This document shows positions 4,315 through 7,931 of a stretch of 7,931 bases of DNA, piece by piece. The position numbers and the translations under genes were made by a program. Source of the DNA: Pseudomonadota bacterium (lineage in GTDB: Bacteria; BMS3Abin14). The notes below the pieces were generated by a model. That model searched no databases. It worked only from the letters and a program-made list of their open reading frames with translations, and was not told the origin of the DNA. The stretch covers positions 1 to 7,931 of the forward strand of contig DAOVVW010000027.1 in NCBI GenBank assembly GCA_030636965.1. Direction: 5' to 3'. Positions within the stretch are counted from its first letter, which is position 1. Every line of letters starts with the position of its first letter.

Positions 4315-5700
4315 TTAAATAATATCATCCGGGTATCTGCTGCCCAGTCCTTCAGCCAATTTTTCGCATAGTTCGTTCGATACACTTTCAACGATCTCCT
4401 CTGATTCACAGGAAACCGTAAGCCTTAGAACAGGCTCTGTCCCGGAGTATCTGACGTTGAGCAACTGGTCCTTGCCCATAGTGCTCCGAGCCGATTCAAG
4501 CAGTCCAGGCAGCCATTCCAGATCTCCCAGTGGAACCTTCTCACTGACTCGAAGGTTCACTAAAACCTGTGGATATCTTTTCCATCCCGTCCTTAAATCG
4601 CCCAGGGCAGATCCTGTCTCCACCATGCATTTCACAACCTGTAGAGCTGTAATTATCCCGTCACCGGTTGTGCTGTGATCCAGAAAAATAAGATGCCCTG
4701 ACGGTTCACCACCCATAACCGAACCTGACTTCAGCATCTCCTCCAGAACGTACCTGTCCCCCACAGCTGAACGTTTGAGATCTACTCCCATTTCCCTCAG
4801 CGCTGCTACAAGACCCATATTGGTCATTTCGGTGCCAACAATAGTATTTTCAGGCAGTTCTCCGTTCTGGAGCGCATAACTGGCGCAGATGTACAGAACG
4901 TCATCACCGTCTATGATATTTCCGTCAGAGTCACAGAATATAGCCCTGTCGCCATCGCCGTCCAGGGCAAGACCTACATCTGCTCCCTCTTCCAGGACCT
5001 TTTTCACCATTTGCTCCGGATATGTGGAACCGCATCCATCATTTATGTTTAGTCCATCCGGAGATGCTCCGATGGTGATGACTTTAGCGCCAAGCTCTTC
5101 GAAAATAGTGGGAGCTACAACGTAGGCAGCCCCGTTTGCGCAATCTACAACCATTTTGAGTCCATCGAAGACCATGCCTTTAGGGATAGTATTTTTTGCG
5201 TACTCTATGTATCTTCCTTCGGCATCGTCCAGTCTGTATGCCCTTCCGACCCCTTCATGAGTCGGGCGATCCAGGTGCTCGTCATCCGCAATTTTCTCCA
5301 GTTGAACTTCACGATCATCCGGGAGTTTTCTTCCATCGGCACCAAAGAACTTTATACCGTTATCCTGGTACGGATTATGGGAAGCGGAGATAACTATCCC
5401 CGCATCGGCTCGCATTGTTCTTGTAATGAACGCGATAGCCGGTGTCGGCATGGGACCCACCAGGTATACGTCTGTTCCCATAGCACAGATACCAGACATC
5501 AGTGCTGATTCCAGAATGTAACCCGACAATCTCGTATCCTTCCCTATAACGATCCTGGACCTGTCACTATGGTTCCTGAACATTGTACCGGCGGCCATCC
5601 CCAGCTTCAACGCAACCTCGGATGTTATGGGATGTCTGTTCGCTTCACCCCGGACTCCATCCGTACCGAATAGCCTTTTATTGTTTTGTATTTCAGTCAT
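4315..5700 (-). CDS. glmM: Phosphoglucosamine mutase
   Basis: GlmM interconverts glucosamine-6-phosphate and glucosamine-1-phosphate, the step before UDP-GlcNAc and so before peptidoglycan and lipopolysaccharide; it is cytoplasmic. The 461-residue chain carries all four alpha-D-phosphohexomutase signatures: FGTDGVRG near the N-terminus (11-18), GIVISASHNP (101-110) with the phosphorylated serine at 107, the Mg-binding DGDGDR (247-252), the sugar-binding GGEPSGH (330-336) and the phosphate-binding RYSGTEPVLR (417-426), where RPSGTEP is more usual. The ATG at 5700 gives the family-typical N-terminus; an AGGA about 12 nt upstream is a modest ribosome site. It stands alone, with 136 nt to cdaR and 312 nt to pdxJ, yet keeps the cdaA-cdaR-glmM order known from Firmicutes, where GlmM binds and inhibits CdaA. 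Confidence 0.97.
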   Translation of the reverse strand: MTEIQNNKRLFGTDGVRGEANRHPITSEVALKLGMAAGTMFRNHSDRSRIVIGKDTRLSGYILESALMSGICAMGTDVYLVGPMPTPAIAFITRTMRADAGIVISASHNPYQDNGIKFFGADGRKLPDDREVQLEKIADDEHLDRPTHEGVGRAYRLDDAEGRYIEYAKNTIPKGMVFDGLKMVVDCANGAAYVVAPTIFEELGAKVITIGASPDGLNINDGCGSTYPEQMVKKVLEEGADVGLALDGDGDRAIFCDSDGNIIDGDDVLYICASYALQNGELPENTIVGTEMTNMGLVAALREMGVDLKRSAVGDRYVLEEMLKSGSVMGGEPSGHLIFLDHSTTGDGIITALQVVKCMVETGSALGDLRTGWKRYPQVLVNLRVSEKVPLGDLEWLPGLLESARSTMGKDQLLNVRYSGTEPVLRLTVSCESEEIVESVSNELCEKLAEGLGSRYPDDII

Positions 5701-5733
5701 TTACATAGTTATCCTGATAATTTACTTTATATA

Positions 5734-5757
5734 TGTAGTGTCATCTGTAGTGTCATC
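5734..5757. repeat. Perfect tandem 12-mer duplication
   Basis: TGTAGTGTCATC occurs twice back to back (5734-5745, 5746-5757), 34-57 nt upstream of the glmM ATG. On the transcribed strand this is GATGACACTACA twice. It could be a recent slippage duplication or a paired protein-binding site in the glmM promoter region. Confidence 0.75.
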
Positions 5758-5772
5758 AATTCTGACTGGGTT

Positions 5773-5799
5773 GTAAAAAGTCCATCCATGGCTTTTTAC
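5773..5799. repeat. GTAAAAAG stem-loop repeat, copy 2
   Basis: A perfect inverted repeat GTAAAAAG (5773-5780) / CTTTTTAC (5792-5799) joined by TCC, the 6-nt core ATCCAT, and GG. It matches copy 1 (4030-4056) everywhere except the core. The right flank continues CTTTTTACGACAA (5792-5804), the inverse of the left flank of copy 1. It lies between cdaR and glmM and might interrupt or end the folP-cdaA-cdaR transcript, but there is no GC-rich stem typical of an intrinsic terminator. Confidence 0.8.
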
Positions 5800-5811
5800 G
5801 ACAACAACAAC

Positions 5812-5827
5812 GACTTCTTGCGAAGTC
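5812..5827. repeat. Small hairpin GACTTC / GAAGTC just after cdaR
   Basis: A perfect 6-bp inverted repeat (5812-5817, 5822-5827) with a TTGC loop, 10 nt past the cdaR stop. It is separated from the GTAAAAAG hairpin by an ACAACAAC stretch and may belong to the same compound element. Confidence 0.55.
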
Positions 5828-5836
5828 ATCAATACT

Positions 5837-6520
5837 CTACTGAGGCTTCTTTTTATCCTGGTTCTCGCCCACAGGTACGATAGTGACTGTAACCTTCACA
5901 CTTGATGAATCTACGTTTCTGACCCTGTCGTCGGGAAGTACGAGCCCTACTTCTCTTTCAATTGATTCGATGGATCCCTTAATATCTACAGGTGCCGTCT
6001 GGATCATCGTTATTCCTGCGAGGCTGGATCGGGGTCCCGCAAGTTCCGCGAAAAGAGGGTCTACCGCCACTGCGCTGACTTTAAAGCCTCTCGATGGAAC
6101 TCCCTCCAAAACAGGCTCCACGGGAAATCTCTCCTGACCGGACCTTTCCAGTACAATTGTAATTGAGGAAGGGCTGATCCTGATCACTTTGGTCATCTCC
6201 GGAGCCTTAATGGAGCCGGGATACAGTTCAAATGTTGTTATACCCTCAAGGGCACCATCAAGATCCAGAGGCAGTGTTATGCCCATCTGAGATATCCTGG
6301 ATACAAACCTTCTGGGGCCTGAAAAACGTACATTTACCAGTTCGGCCGGGTGTTCCACCATCTCCAGTTCCGATGACAGATTCTGAACCTCAACAGGAAT
6401 AGACAGGCTCATCTCCATCTGCCTTCCTCCGGAGCCCCTGGAGATAACTGACCACAGGAAGATTGCAAGGAGAAGCGAAAATATCTTAATGCCCAGGTTC
6501 TTTCTAAGAACGTCCAGCAA
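5837..6520 (-). CDS. cdaR: YbbR-domain membrane protein, CdaA regulator CdaR
   Basis: A 227-residue protein with an N-terminal membrane anchor (about 11-27, hydrophobic IKIFSLLLAIFLWSVI) followed by two extracytoplasmic YbbR repeats (about 40-126 and 132-216). Each repeat has the family's GP-R turn (SGPR at 67-70, AGPR at 161-164). A short charged tail ends in DKKKPQ. In Firmicutes, CdaR binds the membrane cyclase CdaA and tunes cyclic-di-AMP output; the gene order here supports the same role, though regulation may be positive or negative. The start is TTG at 6520, inside cdaA (17-nt overlap), with GAGAGG (6528-6533) 7 nt upstream and no better alternative nearby. Sequence conservation in this family is low, so the domain call rests on the repeat pattern, topology and context. 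Confidence 0.88.
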   Translation of the reverse strand: MLDVLRKNLGIKIFSLLLAIFLWSVISRGSGGRQMEMSLSIPVEVQNLSSELEMVEHPAELVNVRFSGPRRFVSRISQMGITLPLDLDGALEGITTFELYPGSIKAPEMTKVIRISPSSITIVLERSGQERFPVEPVLEGVPSRGFKVSAVAVDPLFAELAGPRSSLAGITMIQTAPVDIKGSIESIEREVGLVLPDDRVRNVDSSSVKVTVTIVPVGENQDKKKPQ

Positions 6521-7331
6521 ATCGTAACCTCTCTATAAGACTTTTTGGAGCCTGACCGTTTTCACCGGCCAGCAGTTTTTCAAGCAGTCGTTTGAGTTCA
6601 TCAGGTTCAAGCCGTGAGTAGATCCTGCCCTCGCAGGCCAGTGATATTTTTCCAGTTTCTTCGGAGACAACTATGACCACGGCATCAGTTTCCTCAGTAA
6701 GGCCCAGCGCCGCCCTGTGGCGGGTTCCGAGGATCTTTTCAAGGCGGGGATTCAGCGTAAGGGGAAAGAACACCTGGGCTGCCGCTATCTTTCCACCGCT
6801 TATCACAACTGCACCATCGTGTATCGGAGAAAAGGGCATGAAGATCGACATCAGAAGATCTTTACTGACTGCGGCATCGATTCCTGTACCCTTCTGAATG
6901 TAGTTCTTAAGACCTGTTGACCTTTCCAGCGCCACCAGGGCTCCTATCCGGCGATTGGAAAGGGATCCGGCGGCCCTGACGATCTCGTCAAGAACCCGCC
7001 TTTGCTCGCTGGGATTTGATCCTGTAAGCGGATTTGTTCCCACCAGGGCAAGGGCATGCCTGATCTCATTCTGGAAAAGAATAACTATTACAAGAACGAT
7101 AGACCCCAGGAAGTTTTCAAGGATCCAGACAAGGGTACTCATCTCCGCGCCCTGCGCGAGCAGGTAACCGGCCCCTAGTACGACAAGGCCGAATACCATC
7201 TGAAGTGCCCTGGTGCCTCGGATCAGGAGAAGTGTCCAGTACAGGATGAACGCAACAGCAAGTATATCCAGCACGTCCTTCCACCAGAAATCCGAGAAGA
7301 AACTGTCCAATGCTGTGATCAAGCTTTCCAT
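6504..7331 (-). CDS. cdaA: Membrane diadenylate cyclase (c-di-AMP synthase)
   Basis: This CdaA/DacA-type enzyme condenses two ATP into cyclic-di-AMP, a second messenger for osmolyte transport and cell-wall homeostasis. The 275-residue chain has three N-terminal membrane helices (about 19-37, 43-60 and 67-87), then a cytoplasmic DAC (DisA_N) domain from about 105. Both catalytic signatures are intact: HDGAVVI (171-177) with the DGA triad at 172-174, and GTRHRAALGLTE (202-213) with the RHR motif at 204-206. The C-terminus (240-275) is a charged helical tail. The ATG at 7331 lies within the end of folP (13-nt overlap), preceded by AAAGGG at workable spacing. It is followed at once by its regulator cdaR and then glmM. 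Confidence 0.96.
   Translation of the reverse strand: MESLITALDSFFSDFWWKDVLDILAVAFILYWTLLLIRGTRALQMVFGLVVLGAGYLLAQGAEMSTLVWILENFLGSIVLVIVILFQNEIRHALALVGTNPLTGSNPSEQRRVLDEIVRAAGSLSNRRIGALVALERSTGLKNYIQKGTGIDAAVSKDLLMSIFMPFSPIHDGAVVISGGKIAAAQVFFPLTLNPRLEKILGTRHRAALGLTEETDAVVIVVSEETGKISLACEGRIYSRLEPDELKRLLEKLLAGENGQAPKSLIERLRFAGRS
6528..6533 (-). promoter_or_regulatory. Shine-Dalgarno of the cdaR TTG start
   Basis: Minus-strand GAGAGG within the last codons of cdaA, 7 nt before the TTG at 6520-6518. It supports TTG initiation of cdaR. Confidence 0.6.
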
Positions 7332-7931
7332 TCAGCAACCCTTTGAGCGATCCTGACTGCCTTTAAGGTTTCAGCCACATCGTGAACCCGGACCATGTCA
7401 GCCCCGCTCATGACCGAAGCCACAGCCGCAGCGAGTGATCCTTCCAACCTCTCATGGACGTCCAGGTCCAGGATATCGCCAATGAACGATTTTCTTGAAG
7501 CTCCAACCATTACTGCTGTCCCCAGTGATCTGAGTTCCCCTACTCTGCCGATCAGCTCTATATTCTGCTCCGTTGTCTTGCCAAAACCAATCCCGGGATC
7601 CACACAGATCCTTTCTTTTCCGATACCAGCTCCTGTTGCCCTATGAACAGCCTGATCAAGGTAGTTATAGACTTCCCCCATCAGGTCTTCGTACTCAGTT
7701 TGCTCCTGCATTGTTTCCGGACTACCCCGGGTATGCATCAGAAATACTGAAGCCTCGCTATCTGTTGCGACTTTCGGCATCTCCTGATCGAAGGTCATTG
7801 CGCTAATGTCATTAACTATTGTAGCTCCCGCATCCAGAGCCTTCCTGGCTACATCGGCCTTTGTAGTATCTATAGATATGTACTGTACTCCAGCCTTGGC
7901 AAGGTCCTGGATCACAGGAATGACCCTGGAA
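7319..7931 (-). CDS. folP: Dihydropteroate synthase, N-terminus outside the window
   Basis: DHPS condenses 6-hydroxymethyl-7,8-dihydropterin diphosphate with p-aminobenzoate to dihydropteroate in folate synthesis and is the sulfonamide target. The visible 203 residues begin SRVIPV at the right edge and run to the stop. Numbered from there, motifs are SIDTTKA (19-25), VNDIS (39-43), LMHTRGSPETMQ (64-75), VDPGIGFGKT (110-119) with the pterin-site DPG, GASRKSF (143-149) and VRVHDV (180-185). The N-terminal strand with the MGI-NVTPDSF loop, some 60-80 residues, is missing because the window ends, not because of damage. A GTG at 7915 lies mid-strand and is not the true start. The gene overlaps cdaA by 13 nt, so folate and c-di-AMP genes are translationally linked. 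Confidence 0.95.
   Translation of the reverse strand, partial: SRVIPVIQDLAKAGVQYISIDTTKADVARKALDAGATIVNDISAMTFDQEMPKVATDSEASVFLMHTRGSPETMQEQTEYEDLMGEVYNYLDQAVHRATGAGIGKERICVDPGIGFGKTTEQNIELIGRVGELRSLGTAVMVGASRKSFIGDILDLDVHERLEGSLAAAVASVMSGADMVRVHDVAETLKAVRIAQRVAEWKA

Noticed and set aside
4218..4409. 63-codon minus-strand frame over the glmM 3' end and 8-bp array
   Set aside because: It overlaps the conserved C-terminus of GlmM in another frame and its tail is the translated array; no independent support.
5730..5765. Possible sigma-70 promoter for glmM (TTGATG and an A/T-rich TATATA-like box)
   Set aside because: Spacing of the best boxes is about 20 nt and both match weakly, so I do not annotate it as a promoter.

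Overview
The window looks like a chromosomal housekeeping region of a diderm bacterium, most likely a Desulfobacterota (former Deltaproteobacteria) lineage. That placement is inference. It rests on the gene order folP-cdaA-cdaR-glmM-pdxJ-acpS-nnr-CBS protein-tsaE followed by a class I aminotransferase, on PdxJ (the DXP-dependent vitamin B6 route), and on the style of the intergenic repeats. Every recognisable gene lies on the minus strand, so transcription runs from high to low coordinates. No transposase, integrase, CRISPR array, tRNA or rRNA is visible.

Layout in the direction of transcription: (1) 7931-5837, folP (5' end outside the window), cdaA and cdaR, overlapping by 13 and 17 nt and so probably translationally coupled. 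They cover folate synthesis and cyclic-di-AMP synthesis with its membrane regulator. (2) A 136-nt gap with a GTAAAAAG stem-loop repeat and a tandem 12-mer, then glmM (5700-4315), which makes glucosamine-1-phosphate for the cell envelope. In Firmicutes, GlmM is also a partner and inhibitor of CdaA. (3) A 312-nt gap (4314-4003) packed with an 8-bp-period array, a 46-bp-spaced direct repeat, several stem-loops and a second copy of the GTAAAAAG repeat. (4) 4002-376, the tight operon pdxJ, acpS, nnr, CBS-pair protein, tsaE: pyridoxine phosphate synthesis, acyl-carrier-protein activation, NAD(P)HX repair, a probable nucleotide sensor and a tRNA t6A synthesis ATPase. (5) A 341-nt gap (375-35) bounded by two oppositely oriented heptamer arrays around a nested stem-loop element. 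(6) At the left edge, the first 11 codons of what looks like a class I aminotransferase.

The coding genes are intact, full length and carry their expected catalytic motifs; none looks novel. Two of them (nnr and cdaR) appear to start at TTG, each behind a well-spaced Shine-Dalgarno sequence. The unusual content is in the three intergenic gaps: degenerate arrays with 7-bp and 8-bp periods and a hairpin family whose stem is conserved while its 6-nt loop differs. I found no convincing new enzymatic or defence system.
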